64,000 nucleotides of DNA from DATJBF01 sp035515475 (GTDB lineage: Bacteria; Verrucomicrobiota; Verrucomicrobiia; Palsa-1439): positions 1-64,000 of the forward strand of contig DATJBF010000027.1 of NCBI GenBank assembly GCA_035515475.1. Reading direction: 5' to 3'. Numbering within the stretch: the first letter of the stretch is position 1; each line of letters opens with the position of its first letter. Of this stretch, positions 53,400 to 62,171 are shown piece after piece. Under the pieces are notes generated by a model. The model saw nothing but the letters and a program-made list of their open reading frames with translations. It had not been told where the DNA came from and did no database searches. Made by a program: the position numbers and the translations under genes.

Positions 53400-56300
53400 T
53401 CATGGCACCAGCCGGACGCGGTAAAACCGCGATGGCCTATTGGTCGCGCCGCCCGCATCAATGAAATTGGTTACTACGTCAGCGGCTCCGGTGACGACGA
53501 TGTACGGCGGAGCGGTGAGATCGACAAAATTGGTGGAATAACTGCCGTTCGACCCGGGACTTGCGACCTGCAAGGCATTGCTTCTACCCCCAGCCGTCAT
53601 CCACGCCACGTTGATGTCGTTCCCCTGACGGACCACAGAGACGATCCGCAGGCTCGACGCGCCGTTGGTTGGGTTTGTGCCGGCGAGGTACTCGGCCAAG
53701 TTGTTCTGGCCGTCACCGTCCGGGTCGGCACTGCCCGCAGCTTGTGGGCAGTTCGTGCAGTTGAAGTACCGGAATTGCCACTCGACGAACGGATCCAATC
53801 CGCTGCTATTTGTCACGGTCAGCTTCACCTGGCCAACCGTATTGGTATCGATCAGATACCCCAGACTCCAATCCGGCCTCGTCCCAACGATCAGGCCATG
53901 GTACGTCAGTGTGCCGCCATAGGTGAACAGGGTGTAGGTCCCGTTCGTAAAACCACCAGCGTTGCTGATGTTGAGGACCCCGCCCAGTGTCAGATTCCCG
54001 CCCACGATCGTCAGATCGCTGCTGCTCCCCAACTCGTACTGAAGAGTCGCCGTGTCGCCAACCACCAGATTATTGGCGAACGTCAATGTTCCCACTGGAC
54101 TGCCCGGGACGAGCGCCGCGCCATCGGCCAATGTAAGGTTGCCGTTCACCATACCAGAACCGTTCAACACTTGGCCGTTCACAACAGTCAGGCCGCCACC
54201 AGCGGCCGCCGAGACGTCCAGCGTGGCGTTGCTAGCGATTATGATTGCGGAACTGTTCGTGATCGATGCCGAGCCAGAGAGAGCGAGCGTGCCGTTGCTA
54301 ACGGTCGTTGCCCCGCCATAAGTGTTCACGCCGATGAGCGTCAACGTGCCGCCGCCGATCTTGGTCAGGGAGCCGCTGCCGCTCAGATTACCACTGTAGA
54401 GGGTGCTCGAACCGTTGTTGCCGACCTTGATCGTGACGGCACCGCTCGCATTGCTCAGGGCAATCGTTCCATTGCCCGCCAAGCCCCCGATGAGGAAGAC
54501 GTTGGTGCCGCCAAAGGCCAATCCGCCGCTGGCCAGATTGTTGACGGTACTGTTCTGGGCCGCCAACGTGTGCCCGAGCATCAGCACTCCATTGCTCACG
54601 GTGGAAACACCCGTGTAGTCACTGGCGGCATTGAGCAACATCGTACCCGCGCCGGTCTTGACCAAGCCGCGGGTACCGCCGCCATCGCGGTCCGTGAGTT
54701 TCGTGGTAACGGTCAGGTCCGGGCTGGCGTTGCCAGTTACATCGGCGACGTCGAAGGTCACCGCTGAATTGTTCACAATCAACGCCCCGAGATTAATGCC
54801 TGTATTGGCATCCAAAGTGGCCGGCGCCACGCCCACCGTCACGTTGGCATCGAGAGAGTAGTTGCCGCGTCCGTCGTATGCGTAGGAGCCCGGTCCAGTC
54901 GTGATTGTTCCCCCGTTCAGCGTGAGCGAACCGAAATGCTGGTGCCCACCGCCCGCGATCGTCACGACGCCACCGTTAATCGTCCAAGACTCGTCATTCT
55001 GGACATTGTTGACGTTGCTCACAAGAACCGAGCCCCCCGCATTGACGGTGACGGAACCGTTGTAGGCCAGGGTACGGTTCTGGTCAGGACTGTTGAGCAA
55101 GAGAACCCCATTGTTGACGATGGTGGCTCCGGTCGAGTTCTGTGGAACATTCAGCGACAGCGTGCCGGAGTTGACTACTGTGCCCCCTGTGTAGCTGTTA
55201 TTGGCGGCGAGCACCAAGGTGTTACTACCGGCTTGTACCAACACGCCGGTGCCCGCGATGAAGTTGCTCAACGTGACCGAATTCCCGCGGTTGTAGGTGA
55301 GCGTGCCGTTATCCGTGATATTGCCCGAGGCCAGGCCGCCACGGGTGCCGCCGCCGCCAACTTGCAGGGTCCCGCCCGCGAGTGTCGTGCCCCCGCTGTA
55401 CGTGTTGTCGTTGGTCACGATCAACGTACCGGCGCCCAGTTTGGTCAGCGAACCGCTGCCCCCGCTGATCAACGCCCCGACAGTCAGAGCGTTCGTACCC
55501 AAGGCCGTGCTCGTATTGATAACCAGCGAAGCGTTGCTGGCACCCAACTGGCCGTCACCGGAAATGCTCAGGTTGTTTGCGCCCGGAAACAACAGCCCGA
55601 AGTTCAAGTGCAGCACGGCCCCGTTGGTAATGAATAGCGACGGGGCGTCTCGCAAGTTCAGGAGGTTGGCCGTCTCCGAGTTGGTGACAATGCCGACCGC
55701 ATTCAGGTAATTGCCCGACGGGTCGGCTCCGGCGGCCGGCAGCGCCCCGCTGTAATTCGTGAACGGAACCGCATAGTTGTTTCCGCCGAGAAACGCCGGA
55801 TCACCTGTGTCTGTGACCGCCCACGGTCCGAACAGGGTGTTCGTCGTTCCTGGCAACCGGATGCCCCCGCCCCCGGTGATCCGAAAGACCAGGGAAGCCC
55901 CGCTGCTGGGGATTACGTTTCCGACCGTGAAATCCAACAAGGTGTTGCCGGATTGGTTGATGATCGCAGATGCGCCACTGTTGGCGGTGAGCATCAAACC
56001 CGAGACTTGCTGCGTGAACGACCCCGAAGCGTTACCAAGGATCTTGAGCGTGCTGCCGCTCAGGATCAACGGACCATCGCGCGAGATCTTGTTATTGTTC
56101 TGGCTCGTGTAATCGAGCGTGAGTGTCCCGGCGCTGACGGCCGTGCCGCCGGTGAACGTGTTGCTACCGCTCAATGTCAGGTTCGCGGCACCCGACTTGG
56201 TCAAGCTGCCGTTGGGGCCGCTGATGTTCCCGGCAAATGTCCCATCGGCGGTCTGGTTGATCGTCAGCGAGTAGCTGCCGAGATTCACGGCGCTGCCGGG

Positions 56301-58769
56301 ATCGCCGCTGAGCGAGCCGATAGAGTACACGGTGGCTCCGTACTGAAGCAGGGAGTTGGGCAATCGTTGCAGGCCGTTCCCGGGTGTCGCGAGATCCGCA
56401 TACAGTCCGTACAAGTTGTCGCCTTGATAGTACCCGACCACGATGGCGTGCGGCCCGGCGGCCAAACTGACAACGTTAGACCGCGTGGTCAAACCTTGAA
56501 AGGCGTTGTTGCTGACCACGAGACTGCCATCGATCCAGAGCATACTCCCGTCGTCGCTGGCGGTATCGAACGTGTACGTTCCGCTGGTCGGCGCGTTAAA
56601 CGTGCCGGTCCAGCGAACCTCGAAGCCGTTGCCGTTGAGTCCGTAGGGATTGGGGAACCCTGAGCCATCGACCGAGAAGTCGAAGTTGATTTGGGGCGTG
56701 CTGCTCAGTGCCCACAGGTTGGGTGTCTGACCGGCCAAATGATTGTTGAGATCGCCAAGGGAGACGAAGTTGGGATTGCTACCCGCTACATTGGTCGGGG
56801 CAATGTTGTAGTATTCGCCCATCAATCCAGAAACCGGCCCCAAAACAAGCGAGGCTCCTCCCGCCGCGCTCACCGGTGTATTCAACGGCGCTACCGCCAG
56901 CCTGAGCGTCCCCTGGCTGATGACCGTCGCTCCTGTGTAGGTCAACGTATTGGCCACCGTCACTGTCCCAGCACCACTCTTAAAAAAGCCGCCGGAGCCG
57001 CTTATCGGACTGCTGATTGTGAGGTTGTTGCTGACGGAGTTGATGTCGAAACCACCCCCGCCGGCACCCAACCGAATCGCGCGACCGAAGCCGACATCAT
57101 TCGTGCCGACCACCTGCAGCGCCCCGCCATTGTTCAGAGTCAAGCAACCGACGCCGCCCAGATTGTAATCGGCACTGATGGACACTGTGCCGCCGTTGAT
57201 GATCGTGCCGCCCGTGTACGTGTTGGACCCAGTCATGGAGAGTAGTCCATTACCCACCTTGATGACAGCGCCGGTGCCGGTGATGATCCCGCCATAAGCC
57301 TGGATACTTGGACTGGCAAACACGAGTGTCGCATTATCGTCGATGTTGCCGGCGATTACTCCATTGCTCGACACGCCGTCACCGACCTGAACGACACCGC
57401 AGTCGATGAGCGCGCCGCCCGTAAAGATGTTCGAATTGAGCAAGGTCAGCGTTCCGGTGCCCGTCTTGTCAATCAGCCCCGTATCGTAAAGGAACGCGCT
57501 ATTGGTCGGGTCATTGCCCACGTCGCTCACGACGCCGGCCACCACCACGGTACCGTTGCCTGTGACGTTCAGGGTGTGGATCGAAAGATTGACTGGCCCG
57601 CCGACAATCAGTGCCTTGCCCGCGGCAGCCGACCATGCTTCGAGACCGCCAAGATTCAACGCGTTGCTTATGGTCGTGGACTCGAACGCGGTGATACCTC
57701 CGCTGCCGACCGTCAGTGTCCCGCCGGCGAGCGAATACCCGGAGGCATTCGTGGCGATCGTCAGGCCATAGGCATTGAGTGGACTGCTGACGGCGACTGT
57801 CGGGCTCCCGCTGGTGGCGACGAAGATTGCGGCATCGTTTCCGTTGCTCCACGCGTGGTGCGTGGCGCCACCATCGGTGGTCCAACGTACGCTGTTCGTG
57901 CTCCACTCCCCGTTGCCGGCGAGATCCCACGTTTGCATCGCTGTCGGCACCGAAAGAAACGCGCTCGCCTGGCTCCCGAACCGCTGGCCCAGGCCAATTA
58001 CTGCCGTGCTGAAAAAGTGGTTTTCCGTCGTGTTTGCCGGCAGATTCATGGACGTGACAAAGTACGCATTGGAAATCATCTGGCTGGCGTCGTACTGGGC
58101 CTGCCGAATGATCTGGTAGTTTGGATTGGGATTGTCTCGGCTGATCTCACCAATAACGAAAGGCAGGCTCGGCAAGCTGAGGTCGTGGCGCACTGCAGCA
58201 ATGAAGTTCGTCAGCAAGTTCAGGTAATAGTCATGCGTTTCGCCGTAATCAGCCTCGCCCTGATGCCAAAGCAACCCGCGCACGGTATACGTGTTGCCGC
58301 CGGCAGCCAACGACTGTAATGCCAACGGGACGGCATTCGTTAGGTTCGCGTACATGTCCTTGCCCGGCTTCCAGTTGTTCTCAATGCTCGTTCCGCCTTT
58401 GCTGATTTTGACCAGTGCAATGTGGCGTGCGGGGTTCGCGGTGGCCAGGACATAGCCAATGCTCAGCTCGGGACCAAATTGGGTCGACACCAATGTGCTT
58501 CCGTCGGAACTCGAACTCCACCCTGGCTTCAAGGTCTGCCAACTCGCCGTGTAATTGGTTAGGTAATGGTTCGAGTAGTAGATCAGCACGTTGGTCTGCG
58601 GTTGGTTCCACACGGCAAATCCGGCGGTCAAATCGTTGGTCAAACCCTGTCCGTCCATGTTTGATTGGCCCGCCAGCAGATAGACATCGTAGGCAGCCCC
58701 TGAAACGTCCGGCGCCAGCTTGAGAACCAATCCGCACAGACACGCCAGTGTGACTTTGCCAAGACGCAC
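53400..58769 (-). CDS. exported SASA-type esterase fused to PA14 and autotransporter-associated beta-strand repeats (1789 aa)
   Basis: After a signal peptide (…VLKLAPDVSGA) residues ~26-280 match the sialate O-acetylesterase/SGNH group: YLLAGQSNMDGQG carries the nucleophile Ser, KISKGGTS the oxyanion loop, and LLWHQGEADYGE the Gly/Asn-type block. A PA14 domain (MGEYYNIAPTN ... TYTFDTASDDGSMLWIDG) lies near residues 670-820. Autotransporter-associated strand repeats (NTYTGGTxxNGGTLxL) occupy most of the rest. The C-terminal module ends in FYRVRLVP. I prefer the GTG at 58769 (GAGGGG upstream) to a TTG at 58868. It may deacetylate or bind the glycan made by this cluster. Confidence 0.85.
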   Translation of the reverse strand: MRLGKVTLACLCGLVLKLAPDVSGAAYDVYLLAGQSNMDGQGLTNDLTAGFAVWNQPQTNVLIYYSNHYLTNYTASWQTLKPGWSSSSDGSTLVSTQFGPELSIGYVLATANPARHIALVKISKGGTSIENNWKPGKDMYANLTNAVPLALQSLAAGGNTYTVRGLLWHQGEADYGETHDYYLNLLTNFIAAVRHDLSLPSLPFVIGEISRDNPNPNYQIIRQAQYDASQMISNAYFVTSMNLPANTTENHFFSTAVIGLGQRFGSQASAFLSVPTAMQTWDLAGNGEWSTNSVRWTTDGGATHHAWSNGNDAAIFVATSGSPTVAVSSPLNAYGLTIATNASGYSLAGGTLTVGSGGITAFESTTISNALNLGGLEAWSAAAGKALIVGGPVNLSIHTLNVTGNGTVVVAGVVSDVGNDPTNSAFLYDTGLIDKTGTGTLTLLNSNIFTGGALIDCGVVQVGDGVSSNGVIAGNIDDNATLVFASPSIQAYGGIITGTGAVIKVGNGLLSMTGSNTYTGGTIINGGTVSISADYNLGGVGCLTLNNGGALQVVGTNDVGFGRAIRLGAGGGGFDINSVSNNLTISSPISGSGGFFKSGAGTVTVANTLTYTGATVISQGTLRLAVAPLNTPVSAAGGASLVLGPVSGLMGEYYNIAPTNVAGSNPNFVSLGDLNNHLAGQTPNLWALSSTPQINFDFSVDGSGFPNPYGLNGNGFEVRWTGTFNAPTSGTYTFDTASDDGSMLWIDGSLVVSNNAFQGLTTRSNVVSLAAGPHAIVVGYYQGDNLYGLYADLATPGNGLQRLPNSLLQYGATVYSIGSLSGDPGSAVNLGSYSLTINQTADGTFAGNISGPNGSLTKSGAANLTLSGSNTFTGGTAVSAGTLTLDYTSQNNNKISRDGPLILSGSTLKILGNASGSFTQQVSGLMLTANSGASAIINQSGNTLLDFTVGNVIPSSGASLVFRITGGGGIRLPGTTNTLFGPWAVTDTGDPAFLGGNNYAVPFTNYSGALPAAGADPSGNYLNAVGIVTNSETANLLNLRDAPSLFITNGAVLHLNFGLLFPGANNLSISGDGQLGASNASLVINTSTALGTNALTVGALISGGSGSLTKLGAGTLIVTNDNTYSGGTTLAGGTLQVGGGGTRGGLASGNITDNGTLTYNRGNSVTLSNFIAGTGVLVQAGSNTLVLAANNSYTGGTVVNSGTLSLNVPQNSTGATIVNNGVLLLNSPDQNRTLAYNGSVTVNAGGSVLVSNVNNVQNDESWTINGGVVTIAGGGHQHFGSLTLNGGTITTGPGSYAYDGRGNYSLDANVTVGVAPATLDANTGINLGALIVNNSAVTFDVADVTGNASPDLTVTTKLTDRDGGGTRGLVKTGAGTMLLNAASDYTGVSTVSNGVLMLGHTLAAQNSTVNNLASGGLAFGGTNVFLIGGLAGNGTIALSNASGAVTIKVGNNGSSTLYSGNLSGSGSLTKIGGGTLTLIGVNTYGGATTVSNGTLALSGSASITNSSAIIIASNATLDVSAAAGGGLTVVNGQVLNGSGMVNGNLTLADGAALVPGSPVGTLTFANNLVVGDTATLQYELGSSSDLTIVGGNLTLGGVLNISNAGGFTNGTYTLFTYGGTLTYHGLIVGTRPDWSLGYLIDTNTVGQVKLTVTNSSGLDPFVEWQFRYFNCTNCPQAAGSADPDGDGQNNLAEYLAGTNPTNGASSLRIVSVVRQGNDINVAWMTAGGRSNALQVASPGSNGSYSTNFVDLTAPPYIVVTGAADVVTNFIDAGGATNRPSRFYRVRLVP

Positions 58770-59056
58770 TCGGACCCCTCGCCAAAGACCGCCCGGGAAA
58801 GACCGGGGCTTCTTACCGCTCAGGTTCCGCAGCCGTTCCTTATCGCTTGCGGTGTGCACGTGACTCAATTGCAGATTGTGGAGGGTTGGAGAAGTAGTAA
58901 CCTTGGGACGCGAAGACGGCGTCGTTCCGCCTCAAAGCGGCCGACAGTTGGCTCGCAATGATGCAGCGGTATCCCGCCAAATCGGCCGCCATATGGTCCG
59001 TAATGCCAGCGAGCAGAAGGCTCCGGTGTTGGCCGGCGAAACGGAGCCCGATTTCG

Positions 59057-59992
59057 TCATCCCTGTTCGCGATACCACGCGACGAATTTCCCGATCCCGT
59101 CTTCGATGGCAACCTGCGGTTGGTAACCAAGCAACCGTTTTGCCTTCGAAATGTCCGCGTACGTGATGGGAACATCCCCGGGTTGCATCGGCAACTGCCG
59201 AACCCGGGCCTTCTTTCCGGTCGCCTTCTCGATTAGTCGCAGCAATTCGCGAAGATCAACCGTCCGCGACTCTCCCAAGTTGATGATTTCGTAGCCAAAG
59301 TTGCGCTCCAGACAGGCCAGTATGCCCTGTAAGATGTCGTCGATGTACGTGTAATCGCGCCGGGATGTGCCATCGCCGTAGATGTCGATCAACTCTCCCG
59401 CGAATACCGCCCGCGTGAACTTGCGGATCGCAAGGTCCGGGCGCTGCCGTGGACCGTAGACCGTGAAGAAGCGCAGACAAACGACATCGAGGCCGTAGAG
59501 ATGATGGTATACGTGGCAAAGCGCTTCACCCGCCAGCTTGGTCGCCGCATACGGCGAGATTGGCTTGAAGATCGGGTCGTCCTCGCTAAAGGGCACTTTT
59601 TGGTTGATCCCGTAAACACTCGATGACGACCCAAACACAAACCTCTTGGCCCCAAATTCACGCGCCAACTCAAGCAAATTCTGCGTGCCGACGACATTTA
59701 CCCGCGTGTAAACCTCCGGTTGCGCCAACGACGGACGAACACCCGCGCGGGCGGCGAGATGAATGATCGCATCGAATGGCTGCGCGGCGAACACCCGCCG
59801 GAGGTCGCTACAAATGTCGGCCTCGATCAGCTTCGCTCGGTCGCCGAATCCGCGAACGTTATGGCGCTTGAGTGCCGGATCGTAGAAATCATTGAAGTCG
59901 TCGATGATCGTGACTGCGTCACCCCGCGCCAACAGTCGCTCGACGAGGTGAGAGCCGATGAAGCCCGCGCCTCCTGTCACCAAGACATTCAT
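59057..59992 (-). CDS. UDP-glucuronate 4-epimerase-like SDR (311 aa)
   Basis: It starts MNVLVTGGAGFIGSHLVERL, with D-x-FNDFYDP near residue 35 typical of UDP-glucuronate 4-epimerases. The catalytic SSSSVYG and YAATKLAGE (Tyr-x-x-x-Lys near 145) and the RRDYTYIDDIL segment are intact. It would interconvert UDP-glucuronate and UDP-galacturonate for an acidic surface polysaccharide. The ATG at 59992 is chosen because it opens the Rossmann strand; six in-frame codons precede it. It is divergent from the outer-membrane gene at 60235. Confidence 0.9.
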   Translation of the reverse strand: MNVLVTGGAGFIGSHLVERLLARGDAVTIIDDFNDFYDPALKRHNVRGFGDRAKLIEADICSDLRRVFAAQPFDAIIHLAARAGVRPSLAQPEVYTRVNVVGTQNLLELAREFGAKRFVFGSSSSVYGINQKVPFSEDDPIFKPISPYAATKLAGEALCHVYHHLYGLDVVCLRFFTVYGPRQRPDLAIRKFTRAVFAGELIDIYGDGTSRRDYTYIDDILQGILACLERNFGYEIINLGESRTVDLRELLRLIEKATGKKARVRQLPMQPGDVPITYADISKAKRLLGYQPQVAIEDGIGKFVAWYREQG

Positions 59993-60081
59993 GGCCGCGA
60001 AACGTACCACGCCAAGGATTCAGTTGCACCCATGAAAACATCGGGATCCGCCATCAGCACCATGCCTTTGCATGCTGTATT

Positions 60082-60109
60082 TTCCACGCGCTGAGGCTCT
60101 TGCGTGGAA
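60082..60109. promoter_or_regulatory. inverted repeat, possible operator of the export genes
   Basis: TTCCACGC (60082-60089) and GCGTGGAA (60102-60109) are separated by 12 bases and end four bases before the -35 of a strong promoter, in the gap between divergent genes. The arrangement suits a dimeric regulator. Confidence 0.4.
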
Positions 60110-60113
60110 TGCC

Positions 60114-60142
60114 TTGACCCACTCCCATTGGCAACCTAGTAT
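60114..60142 (+). promoter_or_regulatory. predicted sigma-70 promoter of the outer-membrane/export genes
   Basis: TTGACC (60114-60119), a 17-base spacer and TAGTAT (60137-60142). The leader to the ATG at 60235 would be about 85 bases. Confidence 0.5.
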
Positions 60143-60234
60143 TTCGCTCCCGTGAGGCAAGCGGATTGCTCGTTGGGAGTGTGGGAAGCGGTATTCCCGA
60201 GGGATTCAAAAGGTTAGTCAAAGACAGGTGAAAC

Positions 60235-61452
60235 ATGACCAACTCGAGAGTGAATTCTCACATTGTCCGACTCGTGACGGTGGCCCTGCTGACTCTGGGA
60301 TCAGCCAGCTATGCGGCTGACCCTCTGCAGCCCAGTGCTGTTGCCGAACTTAAAATCCTTGAGCCGCCGATTGTCATCCCCGCGTTGCGCCTCGGAATCT
60401 TCGACCTGCATCCACAGGTTTCCGCCGGCGTGACGTACGACGACAACATCGCCCTCAGTGCGACTGGCGAACTCGCCGACTGGATTTGGACGGTTACGCC
60501 GCATCTGGCTGCGATTGCCGACAACACGACGGACGGATATGGAACATTGTTGACCCTCGAATACGGCCCCTCTTTTCAAACCTTCACCCAGCACTCCCGA
60601 GACGATACCGTCGACCACCACGCGAATCTGGCAGCATCGTGGGCCGGAGCCAAGCTCAGCCTTGCGCTCACCCAGACATTCGACCAAACGAAGACCGGCG
60701 TGATTGAAGTTGGCCAACGGCTCCAGCAACGGGAATATGCGACCATACTGACAAGCAAATATAAACTCGGTGAACGAACCTCGGTTGAACTGAATCCGAG
60801 GTTGACAATCAGCGAGACGGACGGCCTGATTGGGTCCAAGGAGTACGGCGTGGACGCCTTCTTGAACCGGCTGGTTACGTCGAAAATCACGGGCAGCGTG
60901 GGAGGGTCGTACGGTTACATCGATGCCACCGACGGCTCCATCCAGACCTATCAACGAGCGCTCGGCCGAGTCACGTACGCCCTCAGCGGCAAAGTGGAGG
61001 CGGAAGCGTCCGCGGGCGGCGAATGGCGCGAGTTTCATGGTGATCGATCAGCCACGCTCACTCCGGTCTTGGGCATCGGCGGGGCGTATCGCCCGTTCGA
61101 AGGCACCACCATCACGTTGGAAGCCCACCGGCGTGACGAAGTATCGGCTGCGTTTAGTGACGAGAATTACACCGCAAGCGGAGTCACGCTTGGCCTTTTC
61201 CAGCGCGTCCTGGACCGGCTCCACGTGACCTTGACCGGCAGTTATGAAAACCGCGACTACCATCCTGCGGCAACCGGGGTCACCGCCGTGAGGAATGACA
61301 ATATTTACACGGGCCGCGCCGGCATTGGAGCGAACCTCGGGCGGCACTGGACGGTCGACATCTTTTACCAATACACAAAGGACGACACCAATATCCCGGA
61401 TCGGCGGTTTACCGACAACCAGTTCGGCGTGGTCGGTACTTGGAAACTGTAA
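60235..61452 (+). CDS. outer-membrane beta-barrel protein of exopolysaccharide locus (405 aa)
   Basis: A signal peptide (…LGSASYA) is followed by repeated amphipathic strands with aromatic ends (LTLEYGPSF, VTYALSGKVEAEASAG, LHVTLTGSYENRDY) and a C-terminal strand ending FGVVGTWKL. The final residue is Leu, not the usual Phe. VSAGVTYDDNIALS near residue 65 is the opening typical of BBP2/OMP_b-brl_2 proteins found beside Wza-type export genes. It probably forms the outer-membrane pore or an accessory barrel. AGGTGAAAC precedes the ATG, and the Wza-type gene follows by 22 bases. Confidence 0.85.
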   Translation: MTNSRVNSHIVRLVTVALLTLGSASYAADPLQPSAVAELKILEPPIVIPALRLGIFDLHPQVSAGVTYDDNIALSATGELADWIWTVTPHLAAIADNTTDGYGTLLTLEYGPSFQTFTQHSRDDTVDHHANLAASWAGAKLSLALTQTFDQTKTGVIEVGQRLQQREYATILTSKYKLGERTSVELNPRLTISETDGLIGSKEYGVDAFLNRLVTSKITGSVGGSYGYIDATDGSIQTYQRALGRVTYALSGKVEAEASAGGEWREFHGDRSATLTPVLGIGGAYRPFEGTTITLEAHRRDEVSAAFSDENYTASGVTLGLFQRVLDRLHVTLTGSYENRDYHPAATGVTAVRNDNIYTGRAGIGANLGRHWTVDIFYQYTKDDTNIPDRRFTDNQFGVVGTWKL

Positions 61453-61474
61453 CGAACGGAGGTTGCAGAAAATC

Positions 61475-62152
61475 ATGGGGCAGAAACGGCTTATCGGCGC
61501 ATGGACACTAGCGGTCTGCTTGCTCTCTACTGGAGGCGGTTGGGCTCAACAAACCGGTGACACAGCCATCACGACCCAAGCCGGTTCTCCGCCAGAATCC
61601 CCTATTGGGACAACTGGCATCACCACCGCGCTTCCAACTGTTCCATCGAACAAAGTGCACTTGCTCGTGCCCGACGACTTGATCGAGATCAAGGTTTATC
61701 AACAACCGGACCTGGAAACGCGAACTCGGGTCGCCATGGACGGCACCATCACCATGCCCTTGCTGGGTGTCATTAAGGTCAGCGGGATGAGCGTCGAGGA
61801 GGCCAGAACAAAGATCCACGATTTGCTCGCGAAGGATTATCTCGTCAAACCGCAGGTCAGTGTAACGGTCGTGGAGTACGCCAAACGCCTGTTCACGATT
61901 CTCGGCGAAGTCCAACGACCGGGTACGTACGAGATCCCCGCCGGAGAGCCGTTCAGCCTCCTTCAGGCAATCGCGCTGGCCGGGGGATATACGCGCATCG
62001 GTTCACCGGGGAAGGTCATCGTCCAACGCATCGAGAACGGGCAGAAAAAGGTGTACAACCTCGACGCGGGATCGATGGCCAAGGACGAACGAGTCAAGCC
62101 CTTCGAGATTCTTCCGAACGATGCGATCACAGTCGGCGAGAAGTTCTTCTAA
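61475..62152 (+). CDS. polysaccharide export protein, Wza/GumB-like with SLBB domain (225 aa)
   Basis: The signal peptide ends GGGWA; there is no lipobox cysteine, unlike Wza. The Poly_export domain (VPDDLIEIKVYQQPDL ... GTITMPLLGVIKVSGMSVEEA) spans residues ~65-145 and an SLBB domain (FTILGEVQRPGTYEIPAGEPFSLLQAIALAGG) residues ~148-210. It should form the periplasmic/outer-membrane channel for the glycan. The ATG at 61475 has GGAGG 12 bases upstream. The frame is open upstream, but that part overlaps the barrel gene. Confidence 0.92.
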   Translation: MGQKRLIGAWTLAVCLLSTGGGWAQQTGDTAITTQAGSPPESPIGTTGITTALPTVPSNKVHLLVPDDLIEIKVYQQPDLETRTRVAMDGTITMPLLGVIKVSGMSVEEARTKIHDLLAKDYLVKPQVSVTVVEYAKRLFTILGEVQRPGTYEIPAGEPFSLLQAIALAGGYTRIGSPGKVIVQRIENGQKKVYNLDAGSMAKDERVKPFEILPNDAITVGEKFF

Positions 62153-62171
62153 GCCGGCCGCTGTTGGCCAA

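Noticed and set aside
53351..53461. Longer start for the giant LamG protein
   Set aside because: The ATG at 53350 has an excellent ribosome-binding site and opens a typical signal peptide; the extension overlaps the preceding gene.
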